64,000 nt of DNA, taken from the NCBI GenBank assembly GCA_949316235.1, contig OX438741.1:17857124-17921123 (forward strand), in the 5' to 3' direction. This DNA is from Oegoconia quadripuncta. Its lineage: Eukaryota > Arthropoda > Insecta > Lepidoptera > Autostichidae. Position numbers and translations under genes: made by a program. A model generated the notes under the pieces. That model was given only the letters and a program-made list of their open reading frames with translations. It was not told the origin of the DNA and ran no database searches. Below are positions 1 to 10,935 of the stretch, one piece after another. Position 1 is the first letter of the stretch; the number at the start of each line of letters is the position of its first letter.

Positions 1-63
1 ATTATTTAAGGTAAGTAAAATATTTATCTATCTATTTTCTATTAATTTATTGTAAATATGTAA

Positions 64-195
64 GTGTTTGTGCGTGTGCGTGTGCGTGTGCGTGTGCGTG
101 TGTGTGTATGTGTATGTGTATGTGTGTGTATGTGTGTGTGTGTGTGTGTGTGTATGTGTGTATGTGTGTGTGGGTGTGTGTGTGGGTGTGTGGGT

Positions 196-280
<85 letters not shown>

Positions 281-297
281 TGTGTGTGTGTGTGTAA
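64..297. repeat. (GT)n microsatellite
   Basis: About 230 bp of almost pure GT/TG dinucleotide with interspersed GC, TA and GG variants. The long open frames through it (Val-Cys repeats) are an artefact of the repeat. Confidence 0.97.
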
Positions 298-640
298 AAT
301 TAGCTTAGCTAGATATAATTCAGAACCGACTTATAGAATTCCTATCAGAGGTATATTAGAGATGTAATTTTGAACAATTAAGCCTAAAAAAAACGAGCGC
401 TTAGCTTTAGCTTATTTAGTTACTTACTTGGTACTTACGTTTCTTACAAATGCTTAATTTTTATCAATTGTTACTACATTTACAATTGATACAAACATAC
501 ATTACATTGATACATACAATTTTCCGAGGTAAAACCGTATTTTCCCTGGGCACAAGCTCTATCCCCACGACTTTTGGTCTCAATTAACTAAGGAGTGGAG
601 TCTAGAATGGGATAATCAAAGGGAAACGCTATGGGGAAAT
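298..640. other. AT-rich stretch, nothing recognised
   Basis: No exon, tRNA-like box or repeat family could be identified between the microsatellite and the LINE fragment at 641. Confidence 0.5.
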
Positions 641-838
641 CCAACCAACCATTCCCATAAACCCATGGTTCTTCAAGTTTCCTAATATACTTAGACAAAA
701 AGACTTGTTTTGCCACGACTACGACTTCTACGACTCGGCCACTCCTGTACACTAGTCCATCTCCACACTCAGGGTCAGGGACAATTCCATCTGCGAATGC
801 GGTTTAGATGACGGTACCCTAAATCATATATTCTTTAT
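641..838 (+). mobile_element. Jockey-type LINE ORF2 C-terminal relic
   Basis: Translated fragments in two frames read RLGHS and then SICECGLDDGTLNHIFF. This is the arrangement expected at the C-terminal end of jockey-like reverse transcriptases: an RLRxGH motif followed by a C-x-C-G-H-type cysteine-histidine cluster. At least one frameshift lies between the two motifs and stops occur upstream, so it is dead. It is interrupted at its 3' side by the inverted LINE end at 835-945. Confidence 0.6.
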
Positions 839-945
839 TGCACCAAAATATTACAATAACAGAGTACAAACAATAGGTCACGTACAAAGGTGAACTTATC
901 TCTTTAAGAGATCTCTTCCAGCCAACCTGAGCATTGAAATAGGAA
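835..945 (-). mobile_element. LINE 3' end, inverted copy
   Basis: This ~105 bp segment is the reverse complement of 6508-6626 with only a few differences. It holds the motif agagatctcttaaagagat followed by an A-rich, gcaataaag-type end, like LINE 3' untranslated ends elsewhere in the window (7545-7678). Confidence 0.6.
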
Positions 946-2046
946 TCATATATTTTTAATATTCCTAAAAACAGATTCTCTATGTATGATGTCCTTTTCC
1001 CCACCGAATTCTCCCGCTCTATAACATTTAAATCCCTCCTAACAAATGCATATATTATTCCCACCTTATCTAATTTTATTTCAATTAATAATATAAAATT
1101 ATGACCTACTAACAAAATTGTGATCGTCTTTGTGTTGTTTCGTTTGTCCTAGATACGCAACGTGACTGAAAATACCGGCTCTTAGCTCAAACACTTGCCT
1201 CTTCAAACACCAGTTTTTTGGCAGAATTACTACAAAGCAGTAGTTGCCATTAAATAAAAAAGTGAAGTGTATAGTGTAAGAATACGTATTACTATCGTAA
1301 CGGACAGACAGACGGACAACAGTAGGATCTTATATGGGTTTACCTATTCAGATACGGAACTCTAACAATAGGTTCAACGACTGGCTTTCGAAATACGGAA
1401 GCATAGGAGCTCTGAATAGATAAACCCTGGATATATTATCAGTAATCAGGCGACCACGGTGGACACGACATGTCATATGTTATCTGATCGACAGATATTA
1501 ACCGACGTGTTTATAGTTACGGTGCTTGATTGGCTACTACCAAACATAGTTAGAATTTTCATGTCAATGCACCCTAATGTTTGTAAGTATTTTCATTATT
1601 AGTTGTAGCCAGGTGAATGGTCCGTGTATTTTGATAACCTAATCTGTATTAGTGTTATAGGTTTTGAAATTGCTTTGTTCACAGACAGTCGATATGGTGA
1701 AATTACAGGGGGGCATGGGCCAAGTGCTATTACCCCCCTGAACTAGCCTAACCCTCCCTAACCCCCGGAAAAACGATGTTGTACGTATTCCTTTGGTCTC
1801 ACCACGTTGCCTAGTGTTCAGACTGCACGAGAAGATATCAACATCGCTCAAGATCGCCATATGAAAGTATTTTTTAGCATAATTAGTTCAGCACCAAGAC
1901 CGCCTTTGTACACTCACAAGATATTCAGTCTGATGGTCTGAACTACCAGTCGCGAGATTTTGCGTTCTTTCGTTAACACCATGTATATGAAATGTACTCA
2001 AGTAACACTAAACGTGATTAGGCTTCCTAATACATGAATTTATGTC
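946..2046. other. Intergenic stretch, nothing recognised
   Basis: No coding exon, RNA gene or clear repeat could be assigned. A C/G-run-rich patch lies near 1708-1770 and has no obvious coding frame. Confidence 0.4.
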
Positions 2047-2477
2047 CTGTATATTAGTGGACTCAACGTAGAGCGAATCTTTATTAAACTTAGGTAGGCT
2101 TTCCTCTTTGCCGGAAAGCCTAACCGGCCTAGCAACCACCCCAGTATCCCTCTGCCGCTATGCATCAATGCTACTGCAACTCCTCCATGAAATTATATTA
2201 TATATCTCATAAGCAAAGCCCTAACAGGAGTATACAAGAATGTTAAGCTGTAGTAGATTTAGATTCCGATCTATTTTCAAGTACTGCGTACAACATTTTG
2301 ATATAAAAAACATTTTATAGCAAAAATTTTAAGTTTTGGTGGCCACCGTGATCTGTTTTTATGATTGCAATACAAAATTATAGCAGTACTTTAAAACATC
2401 GGAATAATTACCAAACTACAGCTTGACGTTCTTATTTCTCCCAGTTATGGGTTTGTTTATGAGATATATGTATATTA

Positions 2478-2888
2478 GGTCCTTACCTATGAAATTGGCG
2501 TTTTGTATGAAGAATTTCATTAACACTGTTTTCTCCATACAAACATTTTTTTTTTTGGAACGGCAAATCCAAATTTAGCTAAACTTTGTGTGTACCATCG
2601 GATAACATTAAGTTAAGTATAGGCAACGTTATTTTTTAAAAGTAACCGCTTTATAAAAGTTTCAGCGAATCTAAGAAATGATTATGGGAAGCACATGAAA
2701 AGAGCTCTGGTCAATTTTTTTTATTATGTGATTTAGCTCAGAAATTAAAAAATATTTCATGTGAAACCTTGAAATAATATTCCATTTTCCAAATAAAAAA
2801 CAAATTTGGATATAGCTTTGAAAATCGCAGGAATTGATACATATGATTAACGAAGAAAAAAAAACTCCAATTTCATAGGTAAAGACCC
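2478..2888. mobile_element. MITE family A, complete copy
   Basis: About 410 bp with terminal inverted repeats: left ggtccttacctatgaaattgg, right ccaatttcataggtaaagacc (mirror image, one mismatch). Other copies are at 43107-43446 (ends eroded, inverted) and 47694-48675 (split by an RTE insertion). No coding capacity. Confidence 0.8.
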
Positions 2889-2925
2889 AATATAATTATT
2901 TGGTAGCAGCACCGTCGAATATCAT

Positions 2926-3127
2926 TTCATAGGGTATCCCCTTAAGCCTGTAAGTTGCAGTAACCCTAGTGGGCTTTGATGCATCGGCTGAAGATACTGA
3001 CCCCAGTATCTTCAGCCGATGCATCAAAGCCCTGAAGCTGAAGATACTGACCCCAGTATCTTCAGCCGATGCATCAAAGCCCACTAGGGTTACTGCAACT
3101 TACAGGCTTAAGGGGATACCCTATGAA
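2926..3127. repeat. 202-bp nested palindrome
   Basis: The outer arms of ~70 bp pair 2926-2999 with 3054-3127. Inside are two further perfect hairpins: 2971-2999/3004-3032 (29-bp stem, loop accc) and 3037-3049/3054-3066 (13-bp stem, same loop accc). The core unit gcatcggctgaagatactg therefore occurs in alternating orientation. Confidence 0.93.
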
Positions 3128-3716
3128 CCACCCGGTCGCTAGGCCGGTTAGGCCTTCTAGCAAATGGACGGATGCCTACCTAAGGTTAATAAAGTTTCGC
3201 ACTACATCGAGTCCACTGTATGTATCGTATATGTATAATTCTTAACTATAAGGCTGCAATTTCATGTATTAGTTCTTACTGACTGGTGACAGCGCATCTG
3301 TGTCCACTGTGTTTAAGGTCGAAACATAATAAAAGAATCGATTTTACCTATGGCAGGTTACAGATGTGGGCAGTAGTAATCACTTGCGGTGATGTTATGG
3401 CACGTAATGAGATGTAATATGACCACAGTTATTGCTATTTGACTCCACCTACATTTATTATGGAGTGAACTAAATAATCATAAATTTAATTATAGGCTCA
3501 TTGTAAGTAATTTTTTTACTATTAAATTACACATATAATAACTACATAACTGACTCACGTTTGTACTCATAGAGAGGCTCATTTTATTTCATGGCACATT
3601 TAAGTTCAGAACCGCTATCAAATGCTAAGTCGGCGAAAGGAACTCAAACAGGTATCAATGTTTATATAATTTTTTTTTTTTAACTAGCTTGAGTAAATAT
3701 AAAATCTAACTTCTAA

Positions 3717-3930
3717 CTAATATTGTAAATGCGAAAGTTTGGATGTTTGTTTATTTGTTTGTTGCTCAATCACGGCGGAACAGATGAACGGATGTGGGTG
3801 AAATTTGGTGTATAGGTAGAATATACCCTGGATTATGACATAGGATACGTTTTATCCCGATAACAAATTAAATATATTGGAGATAAAACTATTCCACGTA
3901 GGCGAAGCCGCATGTCATCAAAATCCATAA
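3717..3930 (+). repeat. Interspersed repeat family R (gcgaaagtttggatgtttg type)
   Basis: Begins actaatattgtaaatgcgaaag and continues through cacgg..gaacggatg..gaaatttggtgtatag to gcgaagccgc. Related copies are at 49600-49805 and 48848-49010 (plus strand), and at 5881-6124, 6250-6445, 26045-26575, 28960-29545 and 32565-32722 (minus strand). The class is unassigned. It is a common lepidopteran repeat style. Confidence 0.7.
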
Positions 3931-4013
3931 ATAGCCGTGTCTTGTATATGATCGGTCATTTTATTTGCTGCTGTTGAACGGAGAGGATTAAAAGAAGTGT
4001 ACGGTCTAAGTCT

Positions 4014-4245
4014 ACGACCGATTGGTGTAGTGGATAGTGACCCTGTCAGTGAAATAGACGGTTGCGGGTTTGAATCCCGCGAAGGGTAAATGTTTGTATG
4101 ATGAAAACCAACATTTATTCCGGAGTCATGGATGTTTATTTTATAGAAATATTTATATATATTTATCCGTTATCTAGTATCCATAGTACAGCTTAGTTTG
4201 GGTATAGACGATTGGTATATCTGAAAAATAATATATATATATCTG
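4014..4245 (+). mobile_element. tRNA-derived SINE family S1
   Basis: The head acgaccgattggtgtagtgg holds the A box and ggttgcgggtttgaatcccg the B box of a pol III promoter. The body is gatgaaaacc..tggatgtttat..ttatctagtatccatag and the 3' end is AT-rich. Other copies: 8717, 14782, 33941, 34676, 39128, 44412 and 46093. Confidence 0.9.
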
Positions 4246-4561
4246 TCCCTGTCCCGCTGTACATTCACACTTATGTACGCGATATACATATTAGATATAC
4301 CTACCATATATACTCATGTATGAGGCATCAGATACATATTTCTGTACCATGAACCGATCGTACGGAAATTTGCTCAGTCCGACCAGCTGCCTCGGAACCC
4401 AGCGCTGGCAATCGTTATCTACGTGACCTACTCAAATTATTCATAAGCTACGTATCTACGAAAGGTTACTACTGATAATTATGTAAATAGATTTCTTTGA
4501 AATATGCCCCAGATAGAGTAAAGTTATTAACCTGGAGGCACGGAATATTGGCGTATTATTA

Positions 4562-5024
4562 TACAGGGTGTCCAGGAAATAATGGTCCAACCTATAACTA
4601 TCGATAGCCCACACCATGACCTCCCTAATCACCAATTTTAGCTTTAGTAAAAATATCATGGGTTTCGAGATATTCTACGTTTTTTTATTTTTGGAAATTT
4701 TACCACCTGTGATAGGTTTTTTCATACCATTTCTGCAAATGACGTCATTTATTGATGCAGTTTTTTTTCATATTCACAGAGTATAGTTAGGCTACCACAC
4801 ACAACAGTAAAAAATTGACGAACTAGCAAAAAAGATTTATTACAAGAAGGATAAACCCAAAAAAGGCAATGAAACTTATAAAAACCCATTTTCTACTAGT
4901 TGCGGTGTAAAAAAATCTCGAAACCCATGATATTTTTACTAAAGCTAAAATTGGTGATTAGGGAGGTCATGGTGTGGGCTATCGATAGTTATAGGTTGGA
5001 CCATTATTTCCTGGACACCCTGTA
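4562..5024. mobile_element. MITE with ~110-bp TIRs, TA target duplication
   Basis: The left terminus tacagggtgtccaggaaata and the right terminus tatttcctggacaccctgta are mirror images, and the inverted match extends ~110 bp into the element (through ctatcgatagcccacaccat). Flanking TA dinucleotides (4560-4561, 5025-5026) fit a Tc1/mariner-type target duplication. The interior (4680-4910) is non-coding and AT-rich. 463 bp in total. Confidence 0.9.
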
Positions 5025-5084
5025 TATCTTTGAGGAAGATTAGGACCCGAAATTTTATCGTAATCGATACCTTATAAGTATACC

Positions 5085-5440
5085 GGTGAGTTTTTTTACC
5101 GTAAGAAAAAAAAATAAGGCATATTAGGTAAATGAAATTGAAGTTATTGGCACAGGTAGTTTAATTTTTTTCAGAAATGCACGCGCCGTCCGTAGTCTAT
5201 ATGCGACAGGCGGAATTTGTAGGGTTCCTATAATCCGAAATTAATTTGGAATTCATGGAATTCTTTATTTAATTCATATAATGGTGTAATTATGTGGAAC
5301 AGGCTACAAACGCAACCGTCAAATGACACCGTTAACGCTTTATTCAAATATAGTTTAAAAAAAAAATAAATAAACTACCTATGCCATGCCAATACCTTCT
5401 ATTTCACTTAACTAATATGCCCTATTTTTTTTAAATAAAA
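5085..5440. repeat. Interspersed repeat family P fragments
   Basis: Two facing fragments (about 5085-5180 plus strand and 5290-5440 minus strand) share blocks such as gcatattaggtaa, ggtagttta and caaatgacac with 7440-7795, 23180-23300 and 60297-60535. The family appears to end with accgtaaggaaaaaa and a facing ttttttccatacggt. Its class is unassigned. Confidence 0.5.
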
Positions 5441-5509
5441 CATAGGAACGTACATAATTAAAAGAAATAAATAAAACTCAACTACTATTTACAAATAAAA
5501 AACTTGACC

Positions 5510-5712
5510 CAGATCCCTCGAAAACGGGAGCGTTCCCAGAAGGCTGGCAGAGTTACCCCGCTGTATGGCGAGGCTAATCCTTTGCGCGAAATACAGGCCA
5601 GCCTTCCGATCATAGGGCGCATTGATCAAGCGCTCAGAAATACAGGCCAGCCTTCCGATCATAGGACGCATTGACCAAGCGCTCAGAAATACAGGCCAGC
5701 CTTCCGATCATC
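5510..5712. repeat. 49-bp tandem repeat, ~2.5 units
   Basis: The unit beginning aaatacaggccagccttccg starts at 5589, 5638 and (truncated) 5687. The preceding 5510-5588 is related to 22840-22945 and 55028-55084, which share the ggcg/ttgcctcgttgaat-type block, so the tandem array arose inside an older dispersed repeat. Confidence 0.85.
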
Positions 5713-5880
5713 ATCATCCTATTTTTTTCCATACGGTTAAAAAACTCATTCGGTATGAAATGTCCCATACTATAGCAAATTATCCTGTATTAGCAAGCAC
5801 ACGATCACATACATTCTGATGATCTCTACGTCCCTCCACTCGACTCATTCGCATTCTTTCTGTAATTGTATTATACTAGT

Positions 5881-6124
5881 TGTTACCCGCGAATTCGTCC
5901 GCGTAGAATTCTTTCTACTACCAAATGCGTCACTCTACGACTCAAAAGCAATCCCACTAATAATACATATCCTACAGAACAGTTTTCCGGGATAAAAAGT
6001 AGCCTATATGCTAATCCAAGTCCTGATCTGTCTACCAACCATATTTCATCTAAATCTGTCCAACCGTTTAGGCGTGAGAAGGCATGCATACATATACACA
6101 TACACAAACTTTCGCATTTATAAG
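5881..6124 (-). repeat. Repeat family R, inverted copy
   Basis: Carries the family landmarks in minus orientation: cgcg..ttcgtccgcg, ccgggataaaaagtagccta, accaaccatatttcatctaa and cacaaactttcgcatttata. Confidence 0.65.
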
Positions 6125-6249
6125 TTGGGATTGCGATTAGTTGGGATGAGATGTAACATAAGCCCGAATCATCATCTTCAATATTACCGTCATCATCATC
6201 AGCATTACGAAACAAACTCGCTAAGTGATCCCACAACCATATGACTCGC

Positions 6250-6445
6250 TCTGACTCAAAAGCAATCCCACTAATAATACCTATCCTACAGGAACCAGTC
6301 ACTTTTCCGGGATAAATGTTTCCTATATGTTAATCCGGGTCTTAATATGTCTACCAACAAAATTTCAATCAAATCTGTCCCGCCGTTTAGGCATGAAGAG
6401 GTAACAAACTTACATACATACACACACACAAACTTTATGATATTA
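6250..6445 (-). repeat. Repeat family R, second inverted copy
   Basis: Same landmarks as 5881-6124 (ccgggataaatgtttcctat, ctaccaacaaaatttcaatc, acacacacaaacttt). The two copies share ctcaaaagcaatcccactaa and form a diverged tandem pair. Confidence 0.65.
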
Positions 6446-6507
6446 TTTGGGATGGGATTTGGGATTTTTTCTTTTGCACACAATTCACTGCTAAACCCCA
6501 CTAAGTT

Positions 6508-6630
6508 TCCTATTACAATGCTCAGGTTGGCTGGAAGAGATCTCTTAAAGAGATAAGTCCACCTTTGTACGTGACCTATTGTTTGTACTCTGTTATTGTA
6601 ATATTTTGGTGCAATAAAGAATAAATAATA
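6508..6630 (+). mobile_element. LINE 3' end
   Basis: Plus-strand partner of 835-945: ggctggaagagatctcttaa, then gtgcaataaagaataaataa at the 3' end. It is 5'-truncated and non-coding. Confidence 0.6.
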
Positions 6631-6689
6631 ATAGTTGGGATGATATTCCACCTACTTAATATTTCTAATAAGCAGTCATGTATCCTTGT

Positions 6690-6840
6690 AAGAAGTCCTC
6701 CTGTTTAAAAGAGCAACCCTAGTTTCCTGCTCGTTCTCTTTGTGAATGAGCAGTAAATTTTTTAAATGTAATATTAATAGTGACGTTTTCAAGTGATAAT
6801 TTTATCCTATGAAATAAAATATTTTGATTTGATTTGATTT
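6690..6840 (+). mobile_element. LINE 3' end with (TTTGA)n tail
   Basis: Ends in attttgatttgatttgattt. The preceding block ttaatagtgacgttttcaag recurs at 15440-15508 with the same tail. The pentanucleotide tail is typical of CR1/jockey-like LINE insertions. Confidence 0.6.
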
Positions 6841-6863
6841 AAGGATGAGCGGATAACCTGCCC

Positions 6864-6899
6864 AAGGCATATCTATTATAGGCATAATAGATATGCCTT
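6864..6899. repeat. Perfect 16-bp hairpin, 4-nt loop
   Basis: The arms aaggcatatctattat and ataatagatatgcctt are separated by aggc. Confidence 0.95.
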
Positions 6900-6969
6900 T
6901 TCAGGCACCGGTTAGCCCCACCCACTGTTTATAGTTTTTACCATATGTTACACTGAAAAAAGAAATTGT

Positions 6970-7080
6970 ATAGACCCTAGAATTTCACGTACTACTGCTG
7001 GGGATATTGCCCAGAGAAAAATTATAATTTTTCCCCGACCGGGAATCGAACTCGGGGTCTTTGCTTGGCATCAGAGGAAA
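6970..7080 (-). mobile_element. tRNA-derived SINE fragment (fifth family)
   Basis: On the minus strand a B-box-like segment, gagttcgattcccggtcggg, is followed by tttttctctgggcaatatcc and agcagtagtacgtg. The A-box end is not clear. Confidence 0.55.
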
Positions 7081-7439
7081 GCTTAAAAAGAAAATTGTAT
7101 TAAATTCATATACCATCTAAACAACGTCTTCTTCCAACTCTACATAGTCAAATATTTTGTAATAATTTCAAATATAATATGTAGGTAAATGAACGTTTTT
7201 ATTTTTAATTTTTATATTATACCTACCGATTTGTATTGCCTCTTGTAAATGCTCTCAAATAATATAGTCGAGCTGGAGTTTACCAAAAATCAGTTTCAAT
7301 TATGATATTTCTAGTTTGATTAATTCAATATTCGCGCAAAATGAACCAGTCGTCTGCCGTAGTTCAATTGGATGTCCCATTGACGGGACGATGGAAAAAA
7401 TAACCATCTGATTCTTAGAGTTCCTATCATGGGAAATTT

Positions 7440-7795
7440 ATCTGGAACTCATATTTTCTCCAAGTTTTCTTTATTTATTTAATTTAATGATGTATTTATG
7501 AGGAATAGGTCAAATGACACAAATTAACGCTTTATTCTACGATAGTTATCTTCCGAGGGTTCGATGGAAGAAATCTCTTACAGAGATAAGCTCGCCTTTT
7601 GTGTATTGTAATTTCTGTCCTATGTTTGTATAGTTATATGCAATAAAGTGTTAAATAAAATAAATAAATAAATAAAATAGTTTTGAAAAAAAAAACATTT
7701 AACTACCTATGCCAATACCTTCTATATCACTTACCTAATATGCCCTATTTTTTCCATACGGTTAAAAAACTCATCCATTATATATACACCACAGT
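7440..7795 (-). repeat. Repeat family P, split by a LINE end
   Basis: The outer parts (7440-7544 and 7679-7795) match the reverse of 60297-60535, including ctacctatgccaatacctt and tttttccatacggttaaaaa. They are separated by the foreign segment 7545-7678. Confidence 0.6.
7545..7678 (+). mobile_element. LINE 3' end nested in repeat P
   Basis: Contains gaagaaatctcttacagaga and tatgcaataaagtgttaaat, with an aataaataaataaataaa tail. It sits inside repeat P, so it is the younger insertion. Confidence 0.65.
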
Positions 7796-8159
7796 ATCTC
7801 AAGTGTCAACTTAAGTTCGTCTTAAACTTGCCTTTTTTTTATTAACACGTGTCTCAGAATTTATAGACATACGCACGATCATCTTCGCGCTATGGTCAAT
7901 CGGTATTCGCTATCTTTTAATCTCCTTAATACAACAAAACCGACAATATAATACCCTCCTTCTAACTTCAATCATAGTTTGAATTAAGTTGGTTAACTTA
8001 AATCCCGTCTCAGCCTTAAAAAAATCATCTCACAAAAACCTCGCCTCGTAATTCTGTATAGATAATCAAGAGACCTTATTTTAATCTATGCCTAATCAAC
8101 AGATTAAGAAAATGGACTTACCATTTTTGTGGAGTTTATCAAATAAGCGGCTTTAGGTG

Positions 8160-8320
8160 AGAGGTGGCGGCGTGGCGGGTTCGCTAGGCAACGCACCGGG
8201 CCGGACTGTGGGCGGCGCGGGTTCGGTGCCGGATATATACCGGGAGGCACGCGCGCACGCTGTATTCTGGAGTACTGATGCGATGTTGTTTCTATGTGGT
8301 TTTAGAGGAAGGTAGTTATG
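8160..8320 (+). promoter_or_regulatory. GC-rich TATA-containing promoter candidate
   Basis: A compact GC- and CpG-rich stretch (8160-8272) in otherwise AT-rich DNA contains ggatatatac (TATA-like at 8234-8239) about 30 bp upstream of a CpG-rich patch. Downstream, an ATG at 8279 (MRCCFYVVLEE) runs to a possible donor at 8311. No further exon of a plus-strand gene was found, so this is only suggestive. Confidence 0.3.
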
Positions 8321-8446
8321 GATTTTCTATTCGATATTTTCGGTGTACTTGCTCCACTGTTGTGCCAATCAATACGTGTAAAAAATGCAAATAATTGCCA
8401 TGTCCGTGATCCTAGAGCCCTCACTGCGGAATTCAGTTATTTTGAT

Positions 8447-8716
8447 AATAAATAAATAATAAATAAAAGATCCTTAGACATACATACAGCGCCATCTAGT
8501 TCCACAATAAGCAACTATAGCCTTCTGTTGTGGATACCAGATGGTTGATATACTACATAAATACATCTTTTTTTGTAAATAAATACTTGTTATGAAAACA
8601 TCCATAACTCGGGTACAAATGTCCGTATTCATCACACAAACATATGCCCCAAGTGGGATTCGAACCCGCAATCTTTTGATATAGTGGCCAGAGTTGCTAA
8701 CCACTACACCAAACAG
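8447..8716 (-). mobile_element. tRNA-derived SINE family S2
   Basis: Read on the minus strand: head ctgtttggtgtagtggttag (A box), a B-box region ending gcgggttcgaatcccacttg, body with atggatgtttt, and a 3' portion aactagatggcgctgtatgt ending in a (TTTAT)n-like tail. Copies are also at 22449, 34950, 40822, 44986, 47012 and 62650. Confidence 0.9.
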
Positions 8717-8885
8717 AACGAATCCCGCGAGGGGTAAATGTTTGTGTGATGAATACGAACATTTATTTATGCCATGGATCTTGGAAATATTTATGTATAA
8801 CGTGCTCTAGTATCCATAGCATAGTTTGCATAGTTTAGGACTAGATGATTCGTGTAAGTGTCCGAAATATTTATAATAGTTTATA
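8717..8885 (+). mobile_element. SINE S1 lacking its A-box head
   Basis: Starts abruptly at aacgaatcccgcgaggggta (B box onward), directly abutting the head of the oppositely oriented S2 at 8716. Continues to ctagatgattcgtgtaagtg. Confidence 0.8.
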
Positions 8886-9056
8886 TGAGTATTTCCTCCT
8901 CCTATAATCCTGACTGCTGCTTTACTTGTGGATTATAATTTATATTCGACCGAAATATACAAGCCCTATTAAAACTTAGATGTCTTTCTGAAAAGGAACA
9001 GCGTAGATGGCGGAGTTTTTAACCAAATCTGCATATTTTAAAGATTTAACTGCTGA

Positions 9057-9322
9057 ATAACGTATTTTATAGTCCTAAGAATTTTTATTCTAAAAGAGCA
9101 CTATTGACATAATTATTATCAATACTTTAACATTTTTATAGCAATGCAAATATTAGATTTAATAATATTATCTATAATTAATTTCAATTCTTAATTTAAA
9201 TTTTACATGCATGAAAATTTATAATGTACGCCTGTTAGAGGTCACGCAAGAAATAAAAATCAATGCAACAATATTGTAATATCACCTATGTACCACAGTT
9301 CTACAATAGATTGATTCTGATT
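9057..9322 (+). mobile_element. LINE 3' UTR-like repeat L9
   Basis: Closely matches 59576-59835 (taacgtattttatagtc, tgtacgcctgttagaggt, caacaatattgtaatatcac). It ends in a gattctgattc tail, which is longer in the second copy. No coding frame. Confidence 0.7.
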
Positions 9323-9324
9323 CG

Positions 9325-10295
9325 TACTTCCATACAAACTTTGTAAGTATTTTTATTTTCTTTGGTACAATAAAGCATTTACAAACAAACTTTCAGCCTC
9401 TATTTCACTTTGAAATACCTATTGTTTACGTCACCAATATCTTATTCATATTTCTAGCTTCAGCAGTTATGGTGAATCAGTCAGGAAGTAATTTGCTAAG
9501 TCACAACCATGAGACTGTTCACTTTGAGGTGTTTGTACCGGCGGCGGGTGCGGCGGGTTTTTGCGAGCGTGAAGCGAGGTATCGCAAGACGCTCTCGGAA
9601 TAACACCGTGTCGTGTCGTTCATATACGGCAGACAGTACCAAACGGGAGCTTATTTTTTTCAGTTCCATCTATTTTGATTTCAATATAGCTTTGTGAGTA
9701 ATGAATCCTTTTGTCCAGTAGAAATGGGGTATTTCGAATGGTTGTTTTGTAATTTAGAAAAGACATTTCTGTATCATATTTTGTACTGATGTACGAAATT
9801 ATTTTATTTATGCCAAGGTATGACAGATATGCAGACGAGTTGATATGCAAAATTCGTATTGACTATATTATCTATATGTTTTTAAGCCACGACGAAAAAC
9901 GAATGATGTGTGAAAAACGAATGCGTTTGTATGTCCGGACGTATCTCAGTCATGCGTTTGATTTGAGTGCGGTTTTTTAATTTCGAAGACTAATTGTGAT
10001 AGGTTCTTAGGTATGTTTGATAGAAGATATTTAGCTTTTAACATAGTTGGTTTCGTCTATCTAGATATAGGTAATTATTTGTTTGCTCGCGGGTTTTTTG
10101 TGACCAGCCCTACACAGTCCACTACAACATTCCTACACTTTGTATTATTTTGTTTCTCCAAACGCCTGTATGTTTTCTCACTATCGTATAAATTAAAATT
10201 GCCGCTATATTTGTAGCAGGCGGGCATAATGATAATTTAATACGCTTTGGGAAGCGAGACCGAATTCATACATAATATTATTATCCAGCTCATAT
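9325..10295. other. Intergenic, no recognised gene
   Basis: Short open frames (for example 9509-9697, Arg-rich at its start) show no recognisable domain. A segment near 10098-10127 (gaccagccctacacagtcca) is an inverted match to 36227-36256, so part of this stretch is dispersed repeat. Confidence 0.4.
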
Positions 10296-10490
10296 CCAGC
10301 TATATCATCATTATATTCAGCCACAGGACCTCCACTGCTGAACATAGGCCTCCCCCATAGATTTCCAGAGCGACCGGTAGGAAGCAGCCTGCATCAAGCA
10401 ACTTCGCGACCTTTACGTTACCTTGAGTGGACGTTCTATCGCATGCCGGTACGTGGTCTCCACGCGAGAACGTTAATTCCTTCCATTTCA
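10296..10490 (-). mobile_element. RTE-type LINE 3' end, degraded
   Basis: Contains ggacctccactgctgaacat, ggcctcccccatagatttcc and ggtacgtggtctccacgcga. These are the antisense of the RTE ORF2 C-terminus seen more completely at 30180-30558. No frame is open throughout. Confidence 0.65.
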
Positions 10491-10704
10491 ACTACTAATC
10501 CGCTGGGCAGTCAATGACTTCCATTCGTCTACGGATTTCTTCATTCATTCGCCGAACACCGAACCAGTCGGCATAAAGTGTCACTTACTGCACTCAAATT
10601 TTTATCATTATTTTTATAAACAATATTGTTATTCGGGACTAATGACCTGAAATAGCGAAATTAAAAGGCAAAATGTCACAGTTAGGTAGGCTTAAGTAGT
10701 TTAC

Positions 10705-10935
10705 GAGTAATGAAGTAGATAGACAGATAGATAAATCGTTTATTTGTATCTCCAGTCACACACATACCATAAGTTTCAAAGCAATTGAATAAACATATTT
10801 TATAACAATCCATAAAAGTAACATCAGGATACACCTGAGTATGTGTGTGCTACAGCCGTACAAATGGGTCATAGCTCAGTGTGTATAATTGCTCAGAGAG
10901 CAAAACACTGATTTTCAGCTATTACCCACGAGGAG
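10705..10935 (-). mobile_element. LINE 3' end with (TATC)n tail
   Basis: The plus strand reads gatagacagatagataaatc, then cgtttatttg and cagtcacacacatacc. The same unit occurs at 15566-15640 and 63198-63430, also in minus orientation. The shared distal block is ctacagc..tcagtgta. Confidence 0.6.

Larger units (their letters stand above)
2047..3230. mobile_element. Large foldback/TIR element with nested MITE and palindrome
   Basis: The left region (about 2055-2150) and right region (about 3120-3225) are inverted copies. Shared blocks include agtggactc, the aactta/ccttaggtaggc stretch and gcctaaccggcctagc. The interior holds a separate MITE (2478-2888) and a 202-bp palindrome (2926-3127). The outer arms are diverged, so the element is older than the inner palindrome. 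Exact termini and target-site duplication were not resolved. Confidence 0.65.

Noticed and set aside
64..367. Overlapping long open frames coding for Val-Cys repeats
   Set aside because: They are translations of the (GT)n microsatellite and carry no gene signal.
4020..4090. tRNA gene
   Set aside because: The A and B boxes belong to a dispersed S1 SINE with a shared body and tail. No mature cloverleaf with a proper acceptor stem is evident. The same applies to the heads of S2, S3 and S4.
5883..6302. 139-residue minus-strand ORF
   Set aside because: It runs across two copies of the non-coding repeat R. No domain and no splice context.
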